The notes below the pieces were generated by a model. It searched no databases. It worked only from the letters and a program-made list of their open reading frames with translations, and was not told the DNA's origin. The position numbers and the translations under genes were made by a program. This document shows, one piece after another, positions 33,106-45,309 of a stretch of DNA of 64,000 bases. Within the stretch, counting starts at the first letter, position 1, and each line of letters opens with the position of its first letter. Source of the stretch: Haladaptatus salinisoli. Lineage in GTDB: Archaea > Halobacteriota > Halobacteria > Halobacteriales > Haladaptataceae. The DNA lies in the NCBI RefSeq assembly GCF_020614375.1, contig NZ_CP085330.1, positions 372,001-436,000 on the forward strand, in the 5' to 3' direction.

Positions 33106-34455
33106 TCACGCCCGGTTTCCGATGGCTCTGAGCCGCCCGTCCGACGCGCCGACGAAGACGCGACCGCCGGCGACCGCCGGGGAAGAATCCACGTACGGGC
33201 CGTCTTCGCGCTCCCCCTCGAAGTCGATCCGCCACGCGCCCGCGCCGTCGACGGTCACCGCCGAAATCCCGTTCGCACAGCCGACGTAAACGATGCCGTC
33301 GGCGACCGCCGGCGACGAGCGCGTGTCGGGTCGGATCTCCGCCGTCCACCGTTCAGTTCCGGTCTCCGCGTCGACCGCGTACAGTCGACCGCGGGTTACG
33401 CCCGAGCAGTCGTCCGAATCGCCGGCGGCCAGACAGACTCGCTGGGACGCCGCGGGCACGTAGACGGTGCCGTCGGCGACCGCCGGCGAAACTTTCTGAG
33501 CGGTGTCCGCCAGGTCGTACGTCCACCGGGTCTCTCCGGACGCGGCGTCGAGCGCCCACAACCTGCTCGGCGCGTCTCCGCCCCGATACGGCCCGGCGTA
33601 GTAGACGAGTCCGTCGCGAACGGCCGGGGAAGCGCGAGCGCTCGCGGCGACGTTCCGCGTCCAAATTTCGCTTCCCGTCTCGGCGTCGAGCGCGTAGAGG
33701 TTCTCCCCACCGCCGACGTGGACGCGCCCCGACGCGACCGCCGGCGATGAATCGACGTTCTCGCGCTCGCCGAACTCGTCGTAGCGCCACACCTCCTCGC
33801 CGGTCTCCGCGTCGAGCGCGAGGACGGCGCAGGCTTCGAACTCCTCCTCGTCTTCCGGACCGCTCACGACGAGCGGACCGTCGCCGTTCGCTCCGACGAC
33901 TACCGTGCCGTCCGCGACGACCGGCGAGGACGACCCGAACCGGTGGCCGACGTCGACCTTCCAACGCTGCGTCCCGTCCGCGACGTCGACCGCGTAGAAC
34001 GTCTTTCCCCACGTACCGGCGTAGAGGACGCCGTCCGCGACCGCCGGTGCCGACGAGACGTACCCCTCGGTCTCGAACCGCCACAGCGAATCGCCGGTGG
34101 TCGCGTCGACGGCACAGATACCGCCGGGGTCGCCCGTTCCCGCCGCGTAGACGACGTTCTCCACGACGACCGGCGAACTGTTCATCGTCGGCGTCCCGCC
34201 GTCGAACGTCCACTCGACGTCGGCGGTTCGGCCGGGGCCGCGCGCGGCCCCGGCGGTTCCGCTGTTTCGGTTATCGCATCCGAAACACGGCCACGAATCG
34301 GCGCTCTGCGTTCCGGGGCTCGGATCGTCCGTTTTCGGTTTCGATCGCCGCAGGCTCGAACTCGTGACGCATCCCGCGAGTGCGCCGACCGCACCGAGCG
34401 TCCCGAGCGTCCTCCGACGCGTCCATCGGCGAGCGGCTGATGTTTCGTCGTGCAC
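33106..34455 (-). CDS. PQQ-type beta-propeller lipoprotein
   Basis: The 449-residue protein has a twin-Arg signal with a lipobox (RRRTLGTLGAVGALAGC). It then has about eight repeats of the pyrrolo-quinoline quinone propeller type, each with VVADGTVYVG or similar followed by LYAVDAETGTERW. The repeats fit the BamB/PQQ_2 fold. No catalytic dehydrogenase residues or Cys pair are seen, so it is more likely a binding or scaffold protein on the outer membrane face than an enzyme. Confidence 0.87.
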   Translation of the reverse strand: MHDETSAARRWTRRRTLGTLGAVGALAGCVTSSSLRRSKPKTDDPSPGTQSADSWPCFGCDNRNSGTAGAARGPGRTADVEWTFDGGTPTMNSSPVVVENVVYAAGTGDPGGICAVDATTGDSLWRFETEGYVSSAPAVADGVLYAGTWGKTFYAVDVADGTQRWKVDVGHRFGSSSPVVADGTVVVGANGDGPLVVSGPEDEEEFEACAVLALDAETGEEVWRYDEFGERENVDSSPAVASGRVHVGGGENLYALDAETGSEIWTRNVAASARASPAVRDGLVYYAGPYRGGDAPSRLWALDAASGETRWTYDLADTAQKVSPAVADGTVYVPAASQRVCLAAGDSDDCSGVTRGRLYAVDAETGTERWTAEIRPDTRSSPAVADGIVYVGCANGISAVTVDGAGAWRIDFEGEREDGPYVDSSPAVAGGRVFVGASDGRLRAIGNRA

Positions 34456-34690
34456 GATTGAGCTATCGATTCGTTCCGCGAAAAATAAACCGAAGGCTCA
34501 AAGAATCGCTGTACTCATCGTTCGGCGACTAGACGGCCGCGCGTCGCGCCCTTCCGCCTCGTCGCGTACCGCGTCTTCGTATCAAAAATCGACTCGTATG
34601 CGTAGCGCGCATGGTAACGACGGCTTGAAACGGTGTTGACAGCGAGCGAACGCTGCCGGGACGGTCTTTCGCGTCGCTATCGGGAAATAG

Positions 34691-34728
34691 AAAACCCCCG
34701 CACGGAGCTGTTGCTCTGTACGAGGGTT
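34691..34728 (-). terminator. Terminator hairpin of the rRNA operon
   Basis: On the minus strand CCCTCGTACAGAGC and GCTCCGTGCGGGGG pair over 14 positions with one mismatch around an AACA loop, and TTTT follows directly. It lies 14 nt after the 5S gene. The usual haloarchaeal tRNA-Cys gene is not present after 5S. The next 235 nt to the beta-propeller gene hold no gene. Confidence 0.65.
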
Positions 34729-34741
34729 GATGTGGTATGAA

Positions 34742-34863
34742 TGGAGGCGGCGAATCGAATTTCCCAGAGGCTCGCGCACTCCAGTACTGACCGAAACGCA
34801 GGCAGGCTTAACTACCGTGTTCGGGATGGGTACGGGTGTGACCCTGCCGCTCTGGCCGCCTTA
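34742..34863 (-). rRNA. rrf: 5S ribosomal RNA
   Basis: Read on the minus strand the sequence begins TTAAGGCGGCCAGAGCGGC and contains CCCGTACCCATCCCGAACACGG, the universal loop region of 5S rRNA. It ends CGCCGCCTCCAT, which pairs with the start. The length of about 122 nt is normal for haloarchaea. Ends are judged by the pairing of helix I. Confidence 0.93.
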
Positions 34864-34924
34864 ACGTCAACGCACGGAATCGAACCGTGCCGATGGATAC
34901 CAATCGTTGATGGTCCTTGCGACC

Positions 34925-34970
34925 GTGTGTACGTGCAATCCAGTTAGCGCCTGGACTCACACTGGTGAGT
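34925..34970 (-). repeat. 23S rRNA processing stem, 3' arm
   Basis: The plus strand segment with ACGTGCAATCCAG and CTGGACTCACACTGG matches the reverse complement of 37929-37974 along nearly its whole length. The two arms enclose the 23S gene, so the precursor RNA folds into a long helix of the bulge-helix-bulge type cut by the archaeal splicing endonuclease. Confidence 0.7.
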
Positions 34971-34971
34971 G

Positions 34972-37902
<2,931 letters not shown>

Positions 37903-37928
37903 GTACTTGATTTTGGATTCACTGTAGA

Positions 37929-37974
37929 ACTCACTAATGTGAGTCCAGTGGACGCCTGGATTGCACGTACATAC
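37929..37974 (-). repeat. 23S rRNA processing stem, 5' arm
   Basis: This arm (TCACTAATGTGAGTCCAG and CTGGATTGCACGTAC on the plus strand) is nearly the reverse complement of 34925-34970. It lies just before the mature 23S start and forms the base of the processing helix. Confidence 0.7.
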
Positions 37975-38082
37975 GGTCGTCATCGCACGTCCCGGTGGTC
38001 GCCAAGAGCGTGCGTCGAACCCTTCCCAACCGCGCTTTCGCGGGATGGTGCATCGGTTAACTTCGGAATAGTTCGTTTCGCC

Positions 38083-38113
38083 CCCACGTACTTAAGGGGA
38101 GCGATTCGAACTA
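38083..38113 (-). promoter_or_regulatory. Internal promoter in the 16S-23S spacer
   Basis: On the minus strand the sequence reads TTCGAATCGCTCCCCTTAAG and then TACGTGGG. It shares the TTCGA-n-CTTAAGTA layout of haloarchaeal rRNA promoters and of the two promoters upstream of 16S in this window. Spacer promoters are known in haloarchaeal rRNA operons and provide extra 23S transcription. Confidence 0.6.
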
Positions 38114-38124
38114 CCCGACGGAAC

Positions 38125-38189
38125 GGCCTTCCTCGGGATTCGAACCCGAGCGTTCTCCGAAGCGGAGATGCTCACCACTGAGCGAAGGC
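38125..38189 (-). pseudogene. Degenerate tRNA-like sequence in the rRNA spacer
   Basis: The minus strand reads GCCTTCGCTCAGTGGTGAGC, then TCTCCGCTTCGGAGA, CTCGGGTTCGAATCCCGAG and GAAGGC. A tRNA fold is visible: acceptor pairs GCCTTC/GAAGGC, D-arm GCTC/GAGC, an anticodon-like hairpin, and a perfect T-arm with TTCGAAT loop. Bases 7-9 are missing, the D-loop has only six bases, and the anticodon loop CGCTTCG lacks U33 and any alanine anticodon. It is 65 nt, too short for a working tRNA. It occupies the place of tRNA-Ala in other haloarchaeal rRNA operons and is probably its remnant. Confidence 0.5.
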
Positions 38190-38208
38190 TTCCCTCGTCG
38201 AGGGGAGT

Positions 38209-38256
38209 AGCCTTGGTAGTTCTGAGGTGCCTCGTCGGAATACGAGGATGTCTCGG
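38209..38256 (-). repeat. 16S rRNA processing stem, 3' arm
   Basis: The reverse complement (CCGAGACATCCTCGTATTCC and then ACTACCAAGGCTACT) closely matches the plus strand at 39865-39915. The pair encloses the 16S gene and forms the precursor helix used for excision. A GC-rich hairpin (GAGCCGGGCGCG region, 38298-38318) follows nearer to 16S. Confidence 0.65.
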
Positions 38257-38329
38257 AGATGAACGCCACCCGTCAGCGCGCTGCTGACGGGAAAGGTGAG
38301 CCGGGCGCGTCGGCCCGGTCTCGATCGTT

Positions 38330-39800
<1,471 letters not shown>

Positions 39801-39864
39801 GCCGCTGGACGCGAAGTCCAGCATTGTAGGCGGAGACACTCTCGAAGAGAGTGTATCACATCGT

Positions 39865-39915
39865 TCGAGACACCGCGTCGATTCCGACAAGGTGTCACCG
39901 AACTACCAAGGCTAA
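39865..39915 (-). repeat. 16S rRNA processing stem, 5' arm
   Basis: CGAGACACCGCGTCGATTCC followed by ACTACCAAGGCTAAC on the plus strand mirrors 38209-38256. Two further local hairpins lie between this arm and 16S (ACACTCTCGAAGAGAGTGT at 39837-39855, and CTGGACGCGAAGTCCAG at 39804-39820). Confidence 0.65.
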
Positions 39916-40023
39916 CATCAGATTCCATCGTGTACGGCTGACCGCAGGGGTGGAATCCTCATTTCCTGATGACCGTGACGGGATGTCCGCCACCGTCCTT
40001 CACATTACTGCGAAGTTGTCGCC

Positions 40024-40046
40024 GTCATATAAGGGCTTCGAATCAA
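40024..40046 (-). promoter_or_regulatory. Proximal rRNA operon promoter
   Basis: The minus strand reads TTCGAAGCCCTTATATGACGG. It has the TTCGA upstream element and a TATA-like TTATATG at the same spacing as the distal and spacer promoters. Confidence 0.6.
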
Positions 40047-40104
40047 CCCGTACCGAGGTGGATCGAAACACCGGGCGACTTCGACATTCTATCCGAGTGG
40101 CCGG

Positions 40105-40130
40105 TCGAATTTAAGTACATCGAATCGAAC
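40105..40130 (-). promoter_or_regulatory. Distal rRNA operon promoter
   Basis: The minus strand reads GTTCGATTCGATGTACTTAA and then ATTCGACC, again with TTCGA before CTTAAAT. Two tandem promoters about 80 nt apart are typical for haloarchaeal rRNA operons. The 400 nt from here to the next gene at 40538 are GC-rich and show no gene that I can support; the ORFs there have poor amino-acid composition. Confidence 0.6.
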
Positions 40131-40537
40131 CCGCCGTGACACGTTTCGGCAATCCACACCGCGGTATCGTTCGATTGACCGCGGCCCCGGTCGCGCCGTG
40201 CCTTCCTACGCGAACGAAACGAGCGATTACTCGGCCGAAATCGACCGTTTCTCACGGTTTTTGTGTACGCCCCCGGAGGCCGACGCCGCGCGGAGCGCGC
40301 CCGAAGGACGACGAACGGGCGTCGCGGTCACGAACCGGCGGACTTCGGTTCGGCCGACCCCGCGGAGACCACCGGGGGTGTCCGGAGGAGGGGTCGCCGG
40401 TGACGGCGACGGGGCCGGACGTCGAGCCGTCCCGTGTTTTGAGAATCTGGTCAGAATTCCTTTTTGAGTAGCGGCGGTCGAATAGAGTGGGTCGAGTGAC
40501 CTCGACCGCCGAAACGAACCGACCGGAGTTGGCACCC

Positions 40538-40813
40538 ATGTCAAATACACCGCGCCGTGGTGGGAACGCGACGACGGAGCAGCCCATCGAAGAGACGGGA
40601 TACGGCCCGCCACAGCACTCGACGCGCGCAAAGGCACCCGAGCAGACGCTCTACGGCAACCCGCAGCACGAGACTGACGTCGTGGTCAACGCCGACCTCC
40701 GAGAATCGCTCGGCTACGAACTCTCCTGGAACGAAAATCGAGACGAGCGGCGACGGCGACGCGAACGCCCGCGGTTAGTTTCGCCGTGTAACACCGAACA
40801 GTCCCACCCATGA
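40538..40813 (+). CDS. Small hypothetical protein upstream of two zinc proteins
   Basis: The 91-residue protein starts MSNTPRRGGNATTEQPIEET and has polar low-complexity sequence with PQH repeats (YGPPQHSTRAK, YGNPQHETD). The tail after NENRDE becomes arginine-rich (RRRRRERPRLV), unlike the acidic start. In the next frame the tail would read SGDGDANARG and stop, so a small frameshift near 40750 is possible. The stop overlaps the next start codon in ATGA. The function is unknown. Confidence 0.5.
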   Translation: MSNTPRRGGNATTEQPIEETGYGPPQHSTRAKAPEQTLYGNPQHETDVVVNADLRESLGYELSWNENRDERRRRRERPRLVSPCNTEQSHP

Positions 40814-41016
40814 CAGCCACGAAACAGAAAGACGGGTTCGACGACTTCGTCGAAGCCTGCGACGAGTGTGGAACCGACACCCCGCATCAGGTGGAGATTT
40901 CGATTCTCACGGAGAACGAGGCGAGCGACAACGCCGAGTTCTCGCGAGAGCCGTACCGCGTCGCCACCTGCCGATGGTGCGGGGAGACGACCGCCGTCCG
41001 GATGAACAACGCCTGA
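40810..41016 (+). CDS. Small zinc beta-ribbon protein (68 aa)
   Basis: The protein has two Cys pairs, CDECG at 18-22 and CRWCG near the end, around a beta-hairpin with HQVEISIL. This is a one-zinc ribbon (I believe the DUF7835 group). Such small zinc proteins are abundant in haloarchaea and their partners are mostly unknown. It overlaps the upstream ORF by 4 nt and is followed by another zinc protein after 5 nt. Confidence 0.75.
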   Translation: MTATKQKDGFDDFVEACDECGTDTPHQVEISILTENEASDNAEFSREPYRVATCRWCGETTAVRMNNA

Positions 41017-41021
41017 CACCC

Positions 41022-41228
41022 ATGGCGCACGACACGCCCACCGGGAGCGGCGTTCGCGTTCGACGACCGAGCGCGCCGTCGCGGAACCGCTGTCGAAAGT
41101 GCGGTGCGTTCGTCACGCCGCAGTTCGCCCGCGTGTTCGGGAACAACGTCGACGAGGTGTACGGGTGTTTCACCTGTCTCGAAAAACGGGCGGTACGCCG
41201 AGGCGCGGCGCGCGTCGGGTACGAGTAG
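41022..41228 (+). CDS. Small zinc protein with two Cys pairs (68 aa)
   Basis: The protein starts MAHDTPTGSGVRVRRPSAPS, then CRKCGAFVTPQFARVFG and CFTCLEKRAVRRG. The two CxxC pairs form a zinc finger (I believe the DUF7563 group). The basic N- and C-termini suggest a nucleic acid or ribosome partner, which is inference. It is the third gene of the small cluster just upstream of the rRNA promoters, on the opposite strand. Confidence 0.75.
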   Translation: MAHDTPTGSGVRVRRPSAPSRNRCRKCGAFVTPQFARVFGNNVDEVYGCFTCLEKRAVRRGAARVGYE

Positions 41229-41257
41229 CGCCCCCGAGAGCCGAAGCGACCCGGTGC

Positions 41258-42799
41258 TCAACTGGGGAGGTAATCGGCGAAGAACTCCCGATCTTCTCGC
41301 TCGATGCCGAGTGCGTACAACACCGCCGCGAACGCGGCGAGTCCGAGGACACCTCCGATCGCGCCCAGCACGAGCGCGGCGAGCGCGCCGGAGACGGGAA
41401 GCGAGACGGGACCGGTGAGGAAGTACTTGGATCCGTACATGACGAGCGCCGCCGCCGCCGCGGCGAACACCGGCTTGGCGTACTTTACGGAGTAGGGGAA
41501 CAGCCCCTCCGTGTACCACACCTCGGCGATTCGCAGGAGGTTGACCGCCGCGATGACCGTGGCGCTGGCGACCGCCGCCCCGATGAGGCCGAACTGCTGG
41601 ATGAACAGGTAGTTGAGCGCGACGTTGAACGCGCCCAGCACCCACTGGTTGACGAGCGTCAGGTAGTGGTGGTCGGTCATCATCAGCACGTACCCGCTGG
41701 GACCGACGCTCGCGTTCGTGAGTTGGGCGACGACGAACAACAGCAACACCCCTTGTCCCTTGGTGAAGCCGTCCCCGAAGAGCGTGAGCAGTTCGTTCGA
41801 GTAGACGATGGCGCCGACCGCCGGAAACAGCGCCATCGTGAACGACCACCGGGTCACCCGCCGGTAGAGCGACTCCAAGTCGCCCATCCGACCGTCGCTG
41901 TACATGCGCGAGGCGATGGGCGGGAACAGTTGGCTGAAGGCGCTCAGCGGGAGGATGAGCAGTCCGGCTAGCACGGTGGCGCTCCGGTAGATACCGGCGG
42001 CGTCCGGACTCGCGATGTACGCGCCCAGGAAGCCGACCATCAGGATGTCGACGCGGTTCGAGAGGACGTACCCGGCCTGGTTGAGCGTCAGCGGAAGGGA
42101 GAAGTCGTAGAACTCGACGACCTCCGACCGGGACGCGCGAAACGACGGTCGGAGGTCGGTCCTCGTCAGCACCAGCCAGACGGCCGCGACGAACACGAGT
42201 ACGGTCGCGGCGACCGTCGCGGCGACCACGCCGAAGATTTGGTAGCCGAGCAACAGCGCGATTCCGACCGCGGCGAAGCGGGTGATCGGAATCAGGACGT
42301 TCATGATGAAGACCTGATACTCCGGCAGTTCGAGGCCCTTGAAGACGCTCTTGATGCAGTTCGTGAGCGTGTTCAGCGGGAGAACGAGCGCCAGCACCCG
42401 AAGGACGCCGGTGAGGTACGGACGGTAGGCTTCGTCGGCGAAGCGCGTCACGACCGGCGCGGCGAAGTAGAGGGCGGCGGCGACGACGACGCCCGCGACC
42501 AGCGAGGTGAGGTAGGCGAGGCCGAGCATCCGGCGTCGCTTCCTCGGGGCGTCCTCGTACTGCGGAACGAACTTCATGATGGACTGGTCCGTCCCGAGAT
42601 TGGTCAACACCTCCACGAACTGCAGGAGGATGAAGCTGAACGAGTAGACGCTGAACAGCACCCCGCCGAGTCCGCGCGCTAAGACGAGCGTGATGAGGAA
42701 TCGGAGGCCGTTGTCGAGCCCCTTCCCGACCATGAAGAACGACGCGCCGCGGGAGAGCGACCGGAGCGGCGAGTACGAGTCCGACGACTGGTCAGCCAT
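41258..42799 (-). CDS. Lipid-linked oligosaccharide flippase (Wzx/MVF-type)
   Basis: The 513-residue protein has fourteen predicted helices and the polysaccharide-flippase pattern: SLSRGASFFMVGKGLDNGLRF at the start and SLPLTLNQAGYVLSNRVDIL in the middle, a signature of the Wzx-like second half. It should flip polyprenyl-linked glycans across the membrane for N-glycosylation or exopolysaccharide. The sulfatase-like gene lies 93 nt upstream in the same direction, and both point to surface-glycan synthesis. Confidence 0.88.
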   Translation of the reverse strand: MADQSSDSYSPLRSLSRGASFFMVGKGLDNGLRFLITLVLARGLGGVLFSVYSFSFILLQFVEVLTNLGTDQSIMKFVPQYEDAPRKRRRMLGLAYLTSLVAGVVVAAALYFAAPVVTRFADEAYRPYLTGVLRVLALVLPLNTLTNCIKSVFKGLELPEYQVFIMNVLIPITRFAAVGIALLLGYQIFGVVAATVAATVLVFVAAVWLVLTRTDLRPSFRASRSEVVEFYDFSLPLTLNQAGYVLSNRVDILMVGFLGAYIASPDAAGIYRSATVLAGLLILPLSAFSQLFPPIASRMYSDGRMGDLESLYRRVTRWSFTMALFPAVGAIVYSNELLTLFGDGFTKGQGVLLLFVVAQLTNASVGPSGYVLMMTDHHYLTLVNQWVLGAFNVALNYLFIQQFGLIGAAVASATVIAAVNLLRIAEVWYTEGLFPYSVKYAKPVFAAAAAALVMYGSKYFLTGPVSLPVSGALAALVLGAIGGVLGLAAFAAVLYALGIEREDREFFADYLPS

Positions 42800-42892
42800 T
42801 GGCGTGGGGAGACGGTAGTGAACTACCGGGAATTATCCCTTCCGCTTTCGCCCTGCGGGGAGCGCTCGTCGCGTCCGCCGCGGCCCGGGAGG

Positions 42893-44329
42893 TCACAGGT
42901 AGCCCAGTTCCTCCAGGCGCGCCTCCGTCGTCGAATCGATGTCCGCGTCGGCGTCGGGGGAGCCGTTCCGCGCCGACTCCTTCGCGTCCGCTATCGGCTC
43001 GTCGAAGAACTCGGATTCGACGGCCGGCGTCCCCTCCGTCGTCTCGACCCGCCGCTGCCACGACGGGCGGTCGGGGTCGAGTTCGTACTCGATGCGGGTG
43101 CCGAGCGAGTCCCAGACGGTCTTGGTCGTCCCGTCGTACGCGCACCGAATCGCTCGGTCCCAGTACTCGTAGTCTGACGGCGGCTCCGGACCCGCGCTCA
43201 TCCCGATGAGCTCCGCGGGAATCCGATCGCGCTCCACGTCGGGCGTCCGCCCGTGCGCCAGCCCGACGACCAGGTCGCCGAGCGCGAGTTGCGAGACGGG
43301 CTCCGTCTCGCGGTCGTCGTAGCCCTCCGGCGGGTTGACGATACACAGCGGAACGTGGAGCAGGCCCTCCGAGAGGCTGCTCTTGTGGTTCGCCATGAAG
43401 TCGTCCGCCTCGTCGCCGTGGTTCTCTCCGTGGTCGGAGGTGACGATTATCGTCGTCTCGCGCTCGGACCGTTCGAGCACGTCCGTCACGAAATCCGCGA
43501 CGACGCGGTCGAGGTACTCGATGGTCGCCCCGTACACCTCCTTTCGGGCGCGCCAGTAGTCGTCGTGTTCCCCCGGTTCGTCCATCAGCTCCCAGACGCC
43601 GTACCGGCTCGACGTCCACGAGTTCGGAACGCGCTGGAGGGACGAATCGAACGCGAGACAGGGCTGAAGCGGTGTGTGCGCGTCCATGAGATTGCAGAAG
43701 CCGAAGTACGGGCGATCGATTCCGTCGATGTGGCGCTTCGCGGCGCGGAGCACCGCCGACGCGCCGTCGTCGACGCCCTTCGGCACCGGGCCGTCTTTCG
43801 TCAGCTCGTGGAGGTAGCCGAGCGCGGTGTTCTTCAGGCTCCGAACCGGGTATTCGTGCGTCAGCGCCGCCCGCAGGTACTCGACGTACTTATCCGGACC
43901 GCTGGTGTCGACGCGTCGGCTCGCCTCCCGGAGGCTCGTCGCTTCGGGGTAGCGGTGTTTGGGTTCGACGGGGGAGAACTCGTCGAACCACGAGTCGAAG
44001 CCGTAGTCGGGGTTGACGAAGGCGTTCGCGCTCGCGCCGAACGCGGTGTAGCCGTCGAGGTCGTCGAGGAACGTCTCCGCCCGGTCGATGGTGTCGAACC
44101 GGCGGTTGTGGGTGTGAACGCCGTGGTTCGAGGGGAGCTCCCCGGTGAACATGCTCGCGTGGCTCGGGACGGTCCACGAACTGGCGGCGCGACACCGGGT
44201 GAACGAAACGTCCGCGAGCCGCTGGAGCCGCTTCGCGTAGTCGGCGAAGAAGTCCGCGCGAACCGTATCGAGACACACGACGAGGACGTTGCGACGCTCG
44301 TTCGCGTCGTCGTCTGCTGCGGGAGCCAT
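42893..44329 (-). CDS. Sulfatase-like enzyme of the alkaline phosphatase superfamily
   Basis: The 478-residue protein has VLVVCLDTVRADFF (first metal Asp), SDHGENHGD (metal Asp/His) and a later NHKSSLSEGLLHVPL. At the nucleophile position it has Thr53 in WTVPSHASMFTG. True sulfatases need a Cys or Ser in CxPxR; the Thr and the His in place of Arg resemble phosphotransferases and phosphatases such as the LtaS/EptA group. It probably acts on phosphate or phosphodiester groups of surface glycans. The C-terminal ARLEELGYL tail is also found at the end of the phosphodiesterase at 56961-58628. Confidence 0.82.
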   Translation of the reverse strand: MAPAADDDANERRNVLVVCLDTVRADFFADYAKRLQRLADVSFTRCRAASSWTVPSHASMFTGELPSNHGVHTHNRRFDTIDRAETFLDDLDGYTAFGASANAFVNPDYGFDSWFDEFSPVEPKHRYPEATSLREASRRVDTSGPDKYVEYLRAALTHEYPVRSLKNTALGYLHELTKDGPVPKGVDDGASAVLRAAKRHIDGIDRPYFGFCNLMDAHTPLQPCLAFDSSLQRVPNSWTSSRYGVWELMDEPGEHDDYWRARKEVYGATIEYLDRVVADFVTDVLERSERETTIIVTSDHGENHGDEADDFMANHKSSLSEGLLHVPLCIVNPPEGYDDRETEPVSQLALGDLVVGLAHGRTPDVERDRIPAELIGMSAGPEPPSDYEYWDRAIRCAYDGTTKTVWDSLGTRIEYELDPDRPSWQRRVETTEGTPAVESEFFDEPIADAKESARNGSPDADADIDSTTEARLEELGYL

Positions 44330-44517
44330 TGCTACCCTGATTGCACATGGAAGGTAAAACGGTGTTGGCCAGAAATTTTGGATATCGACCGTTAGCCGAA
44401 CGTCGACGCGGCGTAACATCCGCCGGTCGGGGGAGGGTCGGAATCGCGCTCGGCGACGGGTCGGAGACGGGGTCGTCCGGCGTCGGTGTTTCTGCTGCGC
44501 TCTCGACTCACTTCGAC

Positions 44518-45309
44518 TCACCGCGGTCGCGGCGACCGTTCGACAGATTCGAAGGAATCGAGGAAGACGGCGATGGAAACCGCGTGAACGGGGGCGACGA
44601 CCGCGGAACTCACGAACGTGCCGACGACGGGCGTGCTCCCGATAATCCACGCCGAGAGGCCGACCGCCAGGACGAGACCGAACACCGTGACGCCCTCGCC
44701 CGCCGTGAGCCGCGAACTCCGTCGGACCGCGGTTCGAACGTCCGCGCCGGCGACGACGAGCGCCGGCGCGACGAACAACCGAACGAACGCCGCGAAGAGG
44801 CCGACGAGCGCGACGAGGGTGACGAGTCCGAGACCGTCGACCGCGCCGAGGAGGCGAAAGGTCGCTTGGACGGCGGCCACGAACGTCAGGTACGTGAGCA
44901 ATCGCCCCGTCGTCCGCTCCGCGTCGAACGCTCGGGCCAGCGTGTACCACCCGGCGATACCGACCGCGAGGAACGCGAGGAGCTCTAAGCCGACCGCCCA
45001 GAGGAGGTACGGGAGTTTCATATCCACGAGCGCCGCGAGGGGGAGCCCCGTCGTCTCGGAACCCGTCGGATAGAGGGAGAACTGCACCCTCACCGTCGTC
45101 TCGCCGAGACCGTCGGAAACTCGCGTCGGGACCGCGTCGACGCGTCGTAATCGACCGACGACGCTGAGGACGACGCCCGCCGCGACGAACGGCGCGACGA
45201 GTCCGAGGTCGCGGCCGAGGCGACGGACGGCCTCGCCGAGAATCCCGGTCGTGGTTCGATGCGTTCCGGAGCGGGCGTCGAACGCCGGAAACCGCGCACC
45301 GTCGCTCAT
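44518..45309 (-). CDS. Polytopic membrane protein, function unknown
   Basis: The 263-residue protein has about six predicted helices (LGLVAPFVAAGVVLSVV, LPYLLWAVGLELLAFLAVGIAGW, and later LVTLVALVGLFAAFVRLFVAPALVV). The layout is similar to DUF7847/glycerophosphoryl-diester-phosphodiesterase-type membrane domains, but this is only an impression. Its ATG overlaps the stop of the beta-propeller gene by 4 nt, so the two are translated together. Confidence 0.7.
   Translation of the reverse strand: MSDGARFPAFDARSGTHRTTTGILGEAVRRLGRDLGLVAPFVAAGVVLSVVGRLRRVDAVPTRVSDGLGETTVRVQFSLYPTGSETTGLPLAALVDMKLPYLLWAVGLELLAFLAVGIAGWYTLARAFDAERTTGRLLTYLTFVAAVQATFRLLGAVDGLGLVTLVALVGLFAAFVRLFVAPALVVAGADVRTAVRRSSRLTAGEGVTVFGLVLAVGLSAWIIGSTPVVGTFVSSAVVAPVHAVSIAVFLDSFESVERSPRPR

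Noticed and set aside
40136-40537. ORFs of 80-135 codons on both strands upstream of the small zinc gene trio
   Set aside because: The composition is rich in Arg and Pro and shows no acidic bias; the region is better explained as rRNA promoter DNA and leader.
42893-44329. Plain annotation as a sulfatase
   Set aside because: The Cys/Ser-x-Pro-x-Arg signature needed for formylglycine is absent; Thr and His occupy these positions.
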